Shown piece after piece: positions 45,637-52,731 of a DNA stretch of 52,731 bases. The position numbers and the translations under genes were made by a program. The notes beneath the pieces are model-generated. The model saw only the letters and a program-made list of their open reading frames with translations. It made no database searches and was not told the DNA's origin. The stretch comes from Pseudalkalibacillus decolorationis (GTDB lineage: Bacteria; Bacillota; Bacilli; Bacillales; Fictibacillaceae). Location of the stretch: positions 1-52,731 of the forward strand of contig NZ_JANHJQ010000015.1 of NCBI RefSeq assembly GCF_024609785.1. The letters are read 5' to 3'. Within the stretch, counting starts at the first letter, position 1. Each line of letters begins with the position of its first letter.

Positions 45637-47301
45637 ATGATAAATAATGGCCAAGAATTGGAAACTAGATGTTTAAGTTCTCTAGTAAAAGTGTTTGCAG
45701 ATGAAGAATTACAGGAGCCGGCCTCAAAAAGAGGGTCGGCTCTCCTCAATGAAGTGTATTCTTTCCAGGTAGCCTATCGAAATGACGGAACCATATTGAG
45801 TTCGATAAAAGTTTCTGCTGAAACCGACTTTCAGGAATCTTTGAGTATTAGATCGGTAGGGCTAATCCCGTGCGAATTACCATGTTATCACGATCCTGAC
45901 GATAACATACTTCGATCGACACCAGGGCTCTATCCCGACCCCCTTTATCCTCTTGATGATAATGGAATTACAGGTCTTCCAAATCAATGGCGTTCCGTTT
46001 GGATCACCGTAAATGTTAGCGAAAAGATGAAACCAGGTGTCCATACGATAAAAATAAATTTTGAAACAGACGCTGGAAAAAGTCTTGCTCAGGAAACGTT
46101 TGAACTTGAAGTGATACCAGAGAAGTTACCTGAACAAAAACTTATCCATACGGAATGGTTTCATACCGATTGTATAGCAGTTCAGTATGATGTTGACATC
46201 TTCAGTGAAGAACACTGGAGTCTAATTGAACGATATGTGCAAACTGCAGCAGAGCACGGCATAAACATGATCCTAACACCATTGTTCACGCCACCTCTTG
46301 ATACAGAAGTAGGAAGAGAGCGGCCGACTGTTCAGCTAATAGACGTTGAGAAAGTCGGAGAGAACTATTATTTTTCTTTTGATAAATTAATCAGATGGGT
46401 TGATCTCTGTACAGAGAAGGGGATTAAATACTTTGAATTCGCTCACTTTTTTACGCAGTGGGGAGCCGAACACGCTCCGAAAATCGTTGCAACTGAAAAC
46501 GGTGACGTAAAGAAAATTTTCGGATGGGAAACGGACGCAGCGGGAGAGGATTACAAACTGTTCCTCTCACAATTTTTCCCTGAACTCATTATGTTTATAG
46601 AGGAACAAGATCTTGAGAATCGGGTTTATTTCCATATTTCTGATGAGCCAAGTTTGAACCAATTGGATTCCTATCAACAGGCAAGTGAAATCATTTATCG
46701 GTATTTATCTAAGTTCCCGATTATTGATGCATTATCAGACTTTCAATTTTATGAGAAAGGTATTATAAGAAATCCTATTCCTGCCAACAATCACATTGAG
46801 CCATTTATAGAAAATCAAGTCCCGAACCTATGGACATATTATTGCTGTTCACAATACAAGCACGTTTCCAATCGTTTTATTAATTTCCCATCAGCAAGAA
46901 ATCGCATTATCGGAATGCAACTGTACAAGTTTAATATAGAAGGATTCCTCCATTGGGGTTATAATTTTTGGTTTTCACAATTCTCTCGCAGGCAAATCGA
47001 TCCCTTTCGCAACACGGATGCAGGTTATGCATTTCCATCGGGAGATCCCTTTCTTGTTTACCCTGGAAAAGATGGACCGATTGAATCAATAAGGATGGAA
47101 GTGTTTTTTGAAGCTCTTCAAGACTTAAGGGCATTGCAATTGTTAGAGAAACTAATAGGGAAAAATGAAGTTATAGAATTGCTAGAGGACAAATTAGATC
47201 AGCCTATATCCTTCAGTAAGTATCCATGTGACAGTGAATGGTTATTGGAAATACGGGAGGAGGTCAATCGGAGAATAGCTGAAGAGAGTGTCAACAAATA
47301 A
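45637..47301 (+). CDS. DUF4091 domain protein, putative glycoside-processing enzyme
   Basis: A 554-residue cytoplasmic protein (no signal peptide) that ends the importer operon. An N-terminal beta domain (about 1-150, SFQVAYRNDGTILSSIKVSA) is followed by a TIM-barrel-like region (about 170-420) with WFHTDCIAVQYD and YFHISDEPSL. The C-terminal DUF4091 part (about 430-540) has FLHWGYNFWFS, GYAFPSGDPFLVYPG and MEVFFEALQDLRAL. The acidic residues in HISDEP are candidate catalytic groups. Similar proteins are found beside glycoside hydrolases and sugar transporters; the activity is unknown. It is 42 bp after the permease with AAGGGGAAC upstream. Confidence 0.8.
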   Translation: MINNGQELETRCLSSLVKVFADEELQEPASKRGSALLNEVYSFQVAYRNDGTILSSIKVSAETDFQESLSIRSVGLIPCELPCYHDPDDNILRSTPGLYPDPLYPLDDNGITGLPNQWRSVWITVNVSEKMKPGVHTIKINFETDAGKSLAQETFELEVIPEKLPEQKLIHTEWFHTDCIAVQYDVDIFSEEHWSLIERYVQTAAEHGINMILTPLFTPPLDTEVGRERPTVQLIDVEKVGENYYFSFDKLIRWVDLCTEKGIKYFEFAHFFTQWGAEHAPKIVATENGDVKKIFGWETDAAGEDYKLFLSQFFPELIMFIEEQDLENRVYFHISDEPSLNQLDSYQQASEIIYRYLSKFPIIDALSDFQFYEKGIIRNPIPANNHIEPFIENQVPNLWTYYCCSQYKHVSNRFINFPSARNRIIGMQLYKFNIEGFLHWGYNFWFSQFSRRQIDPFRNTDAGYAFPSGDPFLVYPGKDGPIESIRMEVFFEALQDLRALQLLEKLIGKNEVIELLEDKLDQPISFSKYPCDSEWLLEIREEVNRRIAEESVNK

Positions 47302-47321
47302 TTTGAAATGTTAATTCTTTA

Positions 47322-47357
47322 AAAAAGCCTGTGTTGATATTTATCACACAGGTTTTG
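47322..47357 (+). terminator. terminator of the sugar importer operon
   Basis: AAAAGCCTGTGT pairs with ACACAGGTTTT across a short AT-rich loop. Confidence 0.85.
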
Positions 47358-47376
47358 GTGATTACTGGATAATTAT

Positions 47377-47520
47377 CTATCCATCACTAACGATTTCATA
47401 TAATGGAAGAATGTAGACATTATTATCTTCACTTTTTAGAGGTAGTACATAACAAGTAGCAAATTCAGCAACATCCATCCATTTCTTCTTAACATTAAAT
47501 ACAATCTCATCAAATATATC
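47377..47520 (-). pseudogene. gene remnant of unknown family
   Basis: The minus-strand frame DIFDEIVFNVKKKWMDVAEF, ATCYVLPLKSEDNNVY, ILPLYEIVSDG ends at a stop and is closed by another stop 5' of it. It has no start codon. The composition is protein-like. It is probably the C-terminal tip of a lost gene. Confidence 0.4.
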
Positions 47521-47659
47521 CTAATCGTAATTTCTTTCTTGGAATATACAAGCGCTACAATATGAAAAACATGTATAACAAAAAATGGGATATGAAAGTT
47601 AATAATAAAATGTCCTTACTATAAAAATGGACCAACTTATGAAAAAATATTTTTATTAA

Positions 47660-47687
47660 TGAATCCAAAACAGTGATTATCATCGTC
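47660..47687 (+). promoter_or_regulatory. possible ECF sigma promoter
   Basis: TGAATC (47660-47665) and CGTC (47684-47687) are 18 bases apart, resembling the TGAAAC/CGTC-type elements of ECF sigma factors. It lies 30 bp before the sigma gene, where autoregulation is usual. Short motifs only, so weak. Confidence 0.3.
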
Positions 47688-47716
47688 AAAGGATTAACGG
47701 GAGGGGGCAACAAAAA

Positions 47717-48277
47717 ATGGGGGAATTTTCTAATGGGGAGATTGAATTAAAAAAGGTTGTAACAGATAACCAAGAATCAGACGCTAACACAGTAATTGAA
47801 GAGGCAATTAGAAAGTATGGTAAACAGTTGACGAATTTTGTCTTTAGTTATGTTAAAGACTGGAGCACTGCGGAGGATGTCGTACAAGATTCGTTTATCA
47901 AAGCTTTCCGTAAGTACGATTCTTTTAAAGGGGATTCATCCTTAAAAACTTGGCTATACAGAATTGCTGCAAATCAAAGTAAGGACTATTTGAAGTCATC
48001 TTATTTTAAGAGGGTCATTTTATCGAACATTATCTCTACAAAAAATAATAGGGAAAAATCATCAGAAGGTGAGACAGATGATGATCTAGCATATTTTGTT
48101 TTAAAGTTACCAATCAAATATCGTGAAGTCATCATTCTGCATTATTATGAAGAACTTGGCGTCCAACAAATAGCCAACTTACTGCAAATGAATGAATCCA
48201 CAATTAAGACAAGATTAAGAAGAGCTAGAACACTGTTAAAAGATAAACTTGAAGGGAGCGAAGGTTATTATGAATAA
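47717..48277 (+). CDS. ECF-type RNA polymerase sigma factor
   Basis: A 186-residue sigma-70 family factor, extracytoplasmic function class. Region 2 (about 35-100) has DWSTAEDVVQDSFIKAFRKY and SLKTWLYRIAANQSKDYL. Region 4 (about 130-180) has LPIKYREVIILHYYEELG followed by the helix-turn-helix VQQIANLLQMNESTIKTRLR. AGGGGG precedes the ATG. It overlaps the next gene by 8 bp, the usual sigma/anti-sigma arrangement. Confidence 0.92.
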   Translation: MGEFSNGEIELKKVVTDNQESDANTVIEEAIRKYGKQLTNFVFSYVKDWSTAEDVVQDSFIKAFRKYDSFKGDSSLKTWLYRIAANQSKDYLKSSYFKRVILSNIISTKNNREKSSEGETDDDLAYFVLKLPIKYREVIILHYYEELGVQQIANLLQMNESTIKTRLRRARTLLKDKLEGSEGYYE

Positions 48278-49706
48278 AGACGATTTTAAACATTTAAAAC
48301 AAAAACTTGACTCGACCATATTTAGTGAAAATCCTTATACCCAATCATCTGAATACAAAATTATACAACGGATACAAGAAGAACAACAGCAAACTATTTC
48401 TTCTAGTTCCATGTTCGGAAAGGTATACAAACCAGCACTTTCAGTAATTGGGATGCTTGTATTTTGCTCCTTTCTGTTTTTGATGATTAATGAAAATCGA
48501 CATTCAACACAACCAACAGAACAACCTAATACACCATCAGAAACTCCGAAGGAACAACCTAATAAACCTGTTGAAGAACTAAAAGACCAAGATCCAGCTG
48601 AGGATGAAAAGAAACCTGAAATATCTAAACAAGAAATCTATGACAGAATGCTTAATGCTTCTACAAACTTTGATACAGCAAGTGGAACTTATACGGTGAA
48701 ATATCCAAACCCCGCTGAATTCAAAATTGATTTTGCTGTACGAAATGGAGCAAAACCTGCCTATTATGTCCACAAAAGAAGTGAGGCTCTGAATGAAGAA
48801 TCGCTTCGAAAAGGCAAAGAGACGATACAATTGTTTCATGAAATGAAGGAATATAGTGAGACTCAGCATGATCGAGAGTTTATACCCCATACCGTTCTTG
48901 ACTTGGAATACATTTATCCAAGGGGGTTGGCTGAAAGATACTTGAAAAATTTCGATGAATGGTCAATTGTAAAACAAATGGTGTTGGATGGAGCAAACTC
49001 AATTGTAATCAAAGGAAGTTTTACAACTGAAAAAGGCGAAAAAAGATTCGTGAAGGTTTGGGCGCATAGAGAGACTGGCATATGGTTGAAGTTCGAATTG
49101 TTAGATGGTGAGAGGAAAATGATGCGAACGGTAGAAATGAATAGTCTCACTCTAAATGAATCGATTAAAGAAAGCCAATTCACTTTAGCTATTCCAAAGG
49201 AGTATACGAATCCTGAACTTGAAAGAGTAGAATCAGCGAACGAAGAGGATAACAAAAAGGAAAAAAATATAACGAAAAAAGAAGAAGGTAATACTCAAGC
49301 TGAAGAATCACCACTAGAAACAGAATCTCCTGATAAATTAGCGGCTGAACTGACAAATATCAATTTGCAAATATTTAACCCAATTAAAGCCGGATCAAAA
49401 GAAGATGTCATCAAGGAATTAGGAGAGCCAATTGAGGATGATCCAGGAACACCTCAAAGTGACGACTTACCATCGTTAAGGTATAATCAATTCGAAATTT
49501 TCTTCAAAGGAGAGAAAGTTAGGGGGATTATATTACAACCTGTAAAAACTATAAGCGAAAATGAATTATTGAAAAGGCTCGGCAAAAAACAGATAGACCC
49601 TGGAGGATTGGGAAGAACTTATTCTTATAGTTACCAAGGTCGTAACTTTAAAATAGAATTCCACTTTCGTGATAAAGAATTCCAATTTATCAAACTACGG
49701 CCATAA
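48270..49706 (+). CDS. membrane-anchored anti-sigma/sensor protein with C-terminal DUF4309-like domain
   Basis: A 478-residue single-pass protein. I chose the ATG at 48270 because it overlaps the sigma stop as ATGAATAA and has GAAGG upstream. The cytoplasmic part (about 1-50) would bind the sigma factor; it has no zinc HxxxCxxC motif. One helix (about 50-67) leads to a Pro/Glu-rich linker and an extracellular domain (about 110-305) of a RseB/outer-membrane-lipoprotein-like fold (YTVKYPNPAEFKIDFAVRNG). A Lys/Glu linker follows (about 313-345). The C-terminal domain (about 360-478, FNPIKAGSKEDVIKELGEPI) resembles DUF4309/YjgB proteins. Its ligand is unknown. Confidence 0.8.
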   Translation: MNKDDFKHLKQKLDSTIFSENPYTQSSEYKIIQRIQEEQQQTISSSSMFGKVYKPALSVIGMLVFCSFLFLMINENRHSTQPTEQPNTPSETPKEQPNKPVEELKDQDPAEDEKKPEISKQEIYDRMLNASTNFDTASGTYTVKYPNPAEFKIDFAVRNGAKPAYYVHKRSEALNEESLRKGKETIQLFHEMKEYSETQHDREFIPHTVLDLEYIYPRGLAERYLKNFDEWSIVKQMVLDGANSIVIKGSFTTEKGEKRFVKVWAHRETGIWLKFELLDGERKMMRTVEMNSLTLNESIKESQFTLAIPKEYTNPELERVESANEEDNKKEKNITKKEEGNTQAEESPLETESPDKLAAELTNINLQIFNPIKAGSKEDVIKELGEPIEDDPGTPQSDDLPSLRYNQFEIFFKGEKVRGIILQPVKTISENELLKRLGKKQIDPGGLGRTYSYSYQGRNFKIEFHFRDKEFQFIKLRP

Positions 49707-49707
49707 T

Positions 49708-49761
49708 GGAGAGAGGTATCAGCCACCATTTAGCATTGCGGTGCCTGACCCTCTTTTTTTA
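49708..49761 (+). terminator. probable terminator of the sigma operon
   Basis: GAGAGGTATCAGCCACC pairs imperfectly with GCGGTGCCTGACCCTC, followed by six or more T residues. Confidence 0.6.
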
Positions 49762-49900
49762 CCCTTTGGTGGTTCTGTTATTTCGTTAAGATTCAACCCC
49801 TTGATATATTCTTCGTGGTGTTAGGAACCAAAACTCAAAACACTGCATTTAACCCTGTTCCAGACCCTTATAATGCTTTCTATATGGTAAAATGAAGAAA

Positions 49901-49913
49901 CAAACGTTTGATT
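49901..49913. promoter_or_regulatory. single CAAACGTTTGATT box before vanZ
   Basis: The box is identical to the left box of the pair at 1135. Here it is alone, 15 bp before the vanZ start, between a probable -10 (TAAAAT near 49888) and the ribosome binding site. This position suits an operator. Confidence 0.5.
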
Positions 49914-49927
49914 AAAGGTGGATATAC

Positions 49928-50416
49928 ATGAAAAAATTCATTCTATATTGGCTACCTGTTTTAATATGGGTGGGTATAATCTTTTATTCCTCCTCCCAAC
50001 CCTATCAAGAACAAGATATTAAACCTTTCCTTTCCGATCAAATACCACTAGATTGGGTATCCGGTTTATTTGGTAATTTAGAGTTTGATTATGCTGGAGA
50101 AGAAGTCAGTGTTGATCAGCTGGGGGAAGCTGGTTTCGTTGAATTTTTCCTTCGTAAATTGGCACATCTCTCTGTTTATTTTATCCTATTCCTATTAATA
50201 TACCGGGCGATCTTTTGCACTACCAAGATAAAGTATATAAAAACAACAGCATTACTTCTATCCTTTATTTATGCTGCATCAGATGAATTTCATCAAGGAT
50301 TTACAGCCAATCGCTCACCATATACTGAGGATGTTCTTTTGGATACAGTTGGAATTATTATCGGAGCACTTAATGCCAACTTACTTGTACAGAAAGTAAA
50401 CAAGGATAAGGAGTAA
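49928..50416 (+). CDS. VanZ-family membrane protein
   Basis: A 162-residue protein with four hydrophobic segments. The family pattern is visible: YWLPVLIWVGIIFYSSSQPY, then RKLAHLSVYFILFLLIYR, YAASDEFHQGFTANRSPYTE and DVLLDTVGIIIGAL. VanZ-like proteins affect glycopeptide or lipid-targeting antibiotic resistance in some bacteria; most are uncharacterised. The gene is monocistronic, with AAAGGTGGATATAC before the ATG and a CAAACGTTTG box in the leader. Confidence 0.9.
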   Translation: MKKFILYWLPVLIWVGIIFYSSSQPYQEQDIKPFLSDQIPLDWVSGLFGNLEFDYAGEEVSVDQLGEAGFVEFFLRKLAHLSVYFILFLLIYRAIFCTTKIKYIKTTALLLSFIYAASDEFHQGFTANRSPYTEDVLLDTVGIIIGALNANLLVQKVNKDKE

Positions 50417-50825
50417 GTAGATTAAATACGAGAAAAAATACATTAATACACTTTTTACCTTAGATTAACCGGGAGTGATTGTAAAAATGGAATTAATCGA
50501 GCAGATATTTTCGCTCCTTCTATATCTTATTTTCTTTATATTAACTAGTATTTCGCCTGACACCTTACTTTTAATTTTATGTATTTTGTAGAATTCACCA
50601 GATTTATTACGAATAAAGTCGAATTTGTAATGTTTTTGTAACATTCGAAATTTTCTCGTTTGTGATAACATTTTACTTAGCAATAGGGTGAAACATAAAC
50701 ATAACTATGGACCTAAATAATACATATTTCTACGAATCTTTTAAAATTAAAATATACGAAACTTTCTTTAAATCTTTCATTTTCCCAATTGCTAAATAAA
50801 GTATAACGTAATTGGAGGATATCGA
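50417..50825. other. intergenic, promoter region of NlpC/P60 paralogue
   Basis: About 400 AT-rich bases. A 72-codon minus-strand frame has no support. The right end has the leader dyad CCCAATTG (50784-50791) with AATTGGAGG (50810-50818), listed in the findings. Confidence 0.4.
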
Positions 50826-52204
50826 ATGAAGAAAATAATTACTGTACTGATTTCATTTCTACTAATAATACCAGTAACAGCCCAGATAGCATTTGCATCT
50901 GTTGCATCTGATATTATTAGAACAGGGGAACGGTACATTGGAACACCTTACAGTTACGGAGCAGCATATGGGGATACGAGCAGTTTCGACTGTTCATCCT
51001 TTACGAAGTGGGTCTTTAGTCGCCACGGTATAGACTTACCTAGAACAAGCGGGGGTCAGGCAGGATCAGGCAAATATGTATCAAAATCCAATCTACAGGT
51101 TGGGGATTTATTATTCTATGATACTGACTTTGACGGTAGAATAAATCATGTAGGCATTTACGCTGGAAGTGGAAGAATGTTGAATGCTCAGTCATCAGGA
51201 GTAAAATATGCCGATGCATTTTCACCTCATTATTGGGGTTCTCGATATGTAACTGCACGTCGAGTTATATCACCATCTACGCTTAAACCTGAACCGAAGC
51301 CAGAAGTGAAATCGTTATCATTTCCTACTACAGCTGAACGATTTGGGGGGACCAACCGTTTCGAGGTTGCTGCCAAGGTATCTCAGGATGGATGGAGAAA
51401 TGGGGCAACAACAGTTTTCTTAGCAAAATACAATGCTTATGCTGATGCACTTTCAGCTGCACCACTCGCATATGAACAAGATGCACCAATTTTATTGTCT
51501 TTATCAGATAAACTTGCTACAGCAACGAAGGATGAAATTAATCGCTTGAGCCCTTCAAGGGTAGTTATTATTGGAGGAAAGGTAGTATTAACGATTCAGT
51601 AATTAACGAGATTAAGAGTATCGATTCTAGCATACAGGTTGAGTGAATTGGTGGAGATGATCGATTTGCTGTTTCTTTCAACATTGCGAGTCGCGTAGGC
51701 AATGCTGAAAAAGGGATCTTGGCAAATGGATTAAATTACCCCGATGCACTTGCAATAGCACCTTATGCGGCAAGACATGGATATCCAATTTTACTCACAA
51801 ATCCGAATGAATTACCGGATATTACAAAGAAGGCTTTAGAAAATGTAGACGGTACTATTGTAGTTGGCGGGACTGCGAGTGTAAGCTCTCGTGTATACTC
51901 CCAACTACCGGAACCACAACGTATCGGTGGAGCAAATCGATTTGAAGTCGCTGCTAATGTAATCACACAACTTCACCAAACACCAGGACAGGCATATGTT
52001 GCGACAGGGTTATCTTTTGCTGATGCCCTAACCGGATCTGTGTTGGCAGCTAAACAAAATGCACCGATGTTATTAACATGGCCTAATCGTCTCCCTGAAG
52101 CTACTAGAGATGTTATTGAAGCAAAAAGAATTTCATCGTTTAACGTGTTAGGTGGAACAGGTTCAATCAATCCAGAACTTTATAGCAAATTGAATGGTCA
52201 ATAA
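50826..52204 (+). pseudogene. secreted NlpC/P60 endopeptidase with cell-wall-binding type 2 repeats, frameshifted
   Basis: Signal peptide (about 1-25), NlpC/P60 domain (about 26-148) with Cys56 and His108, then type 2 cell-wall-binding repeats (RFGGTNRFEVAAKVS; NAYADALSAAPLAYEQDAPI; RVVIIGGK). Near 51586 one G is missing from an AAGGG run, ending the frame at 51602. The other frame continues (SINDSVINEIKSIDSSIQVE), meets TGA at 51646 where CGA (Arg) is expected, then runs as normal repeats (IGGDDRFAVSFN; RIGGANRFEVAANV) to 52204. The intact first part, 50826-51602 (258 residues), could still give an active enzyme with about one repeat. Confidence 0.85.
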
Positions 52205-52232
52205 TAAAAAAGCTGCTTTCTGCAGCTTTTTT
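52205..52232 (+). terminator. terminator after the NlpC/P60-CWB gene
   Basis: AAAAAAGCTGC and GCAGCTTTTTT form a perfect stem with a 5-base loop immediately after the stop. Confidence 0.92.
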
Positions 52233-52234
52233 AT

Positions 52235-52262
52235 ATTCGTACATTGCAATATTAAATGCAAC
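52235..52262. repeat. probable IS30-type terminal inverted repeat region
   Basis: GTACATTGCAATATTAAATG followed by CAACAC has the character of IS30-family ends (on the other strand GTGTTGCATTTAATATTGC). The matching end lies outside the window, so the exact boundary is not known. Confidence 0.5.
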
Positions 52263-52290
52263 ACCCTATAAGGCCATAGGGAGAACCTCC

Positions 52291-52332
52291 GTTGTGTAGC
52301 TTTGGTGGCCTAGGCCACCAAAGCTACACAAC
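52291..52332. repeat. perfect 42-bp palindrome over the transposase stop codon
   Basis: Twenty bases (GTTGTGTAGC, TTTGGTGGCC), a central TA and the exact reverse complement. The stop codon of the transposase is read from the centre (TAG at 52312-52310). As RNA it would form a 20-bp hairpin from either strand. Confidence 0.95.
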
Positions 52333-52731
52333 TTGCGAAAAATTCATCCGGTGTCTGGTAGTCTAAAATTTTCCGCGGTAATTCATTCATCCACGTTTCT
52401 ACTTCTTGTAGTGTCTCATCTGAGTAGGAGTGAATCGGTTGTCCTTTCTTTATAAACCTGCGAATGATTCCATTGTGGCGCTCATTCGTGCCACGTTCAT
52501 ACGAAGCATAAGGGTGTGAAAAGTAAATAGAAATCCCCTTTTTCTTCCCTAATGCTGCCATTTCACTAAATTCAGATCCATTATCAGCCGTAATGCTTTT
52601 AAAGATCTGAGGAAGGCAGTCTTTGTATGGTTTAAAAATCGTATCTAAAGCAGACTTTACACTGGAAGCACTCTTGCTTGAGATCCGTAAAAGAAGTTCT
52701 TTACGTGTTTTACGCTCAATAAGGGTAAGTA
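52310..52731 (-). mobile_element. IS30-family transposase, partial (3' part; runs off the right edge)
   Basis: The last 140 residues of a DDE transposase; the 5' part lies beyond the window. It reads LTLIERKTRKELLLRISSKS, SITADNGSEFSEM (second catalytic Asp), GISIYFSHPYASYERGTNER with the catalytic Glu, then HNGIIRRFIKKGQPIHSYS and the tail RKILDYQTPDEFF. These are IS30-family core motifs. The frame appears intact, so the element may be active. Its last five residues and its stop are encoded by the palindrome. Confidence 0.92.

Larger units (their letters stand above)
47302..47716. other. intergenic with terminator, gene remnant and sigma promoter
   Basis: This stretch contains the operon terminator, a minus-strand coding remnant at 47377-47520 and the probable autoregulated ECF promoter. 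The stretch 47540-47640 shows nothing. Confidence 0.4.

Noticed and set aside
50465-50683. 72-codon minus-strand frame
   Set aside because: Basic, AT-driven composition, no ribosome binding site, in the promoter region of the NlpC/P60 gene.

Overview
The window is a piece of chromosome from a low-GC Gram-positive bacterium, almost certainly a member of the Bacillaceae. The evidence is the strong AGGAGG-type ribosome binding sites, frequent TTG and GTG starts, Rho-independent terminators, LicT-type RNA antiterminators, a BirA-controlled biotin operon, an LXG-type secreted toxin locus and many secreted cell-wall enzymes. I cannot name the species.

Layout. 1-2400: purine nucleoside phosphorylase and an AI-2E/PerM-type membrane protein. 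2460-7470: a beta-glucoside utilisation unit (licT, PTS EIIBCA, 6-phospho-beta-glucosidase) with a promoter overlapping a cre-like site and two RAT/terminator switches. 7471-8200: compound intergenic repeats. 8348-10030: a large secreted NucA/NucB-type nuclease. 10574-12542: a membrane acyltransferase and a decayed VanY-type D,D-carboxypeptidase. 12663-15422: PEP carboxylase. 16015-17121: a secreted SH3/amidase_3 autolysin. 17811-18087: a MITE-like element. 18228-23159: a BirA-regulated biotin operon, bioA-D-F-H-C, with no bioB in the window.

23228-30461 is the most unusual part. It is a minus-strand polymorphic toxin locus. An LXG toxin with a C-terminal GH-E-type nuclease (28644-30461) is followed by a SUFU-type immunity gene. 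Downstream lies a graveyard of orphan modules: a start-less ORF, a small gene, a deletion-derived toxin remnant, and seven YezG-family immunity genes or remnants. Short scars of toxin C-termini and hairpin terminators sit between the immunity genes. The locus looks like a record of successive toxin-tip replacements with the immunity genes kept.

31255-39972: a NlpC/P60-LysM endopeptidase, a SGNH-like protein that has lost its expected C-terminus, a three-gene ABC-2 exporter, a large membrane-anchored protein of unknown function and two small membrane proteins. 40183-47301: a secreted 5'-nucleotidase and a sugar ABC importer with a DUF4091 protein, driven by two promoters that share an identical stretch over the -35 region. 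47717-49706: an ECF sigma factor with its membrane-anchored partner. 49928-52204: VanZ and a frameshifted NlpC/P60 protein with cell-wall-binding repeats. The right edge is an IS30-family transposase whose stop codon sits in the centre of a perfect 42-bp palindrome.

No tRNA, rRNA or CRISPR array was seen. All names come from reading motifs by eye; no database search was run.
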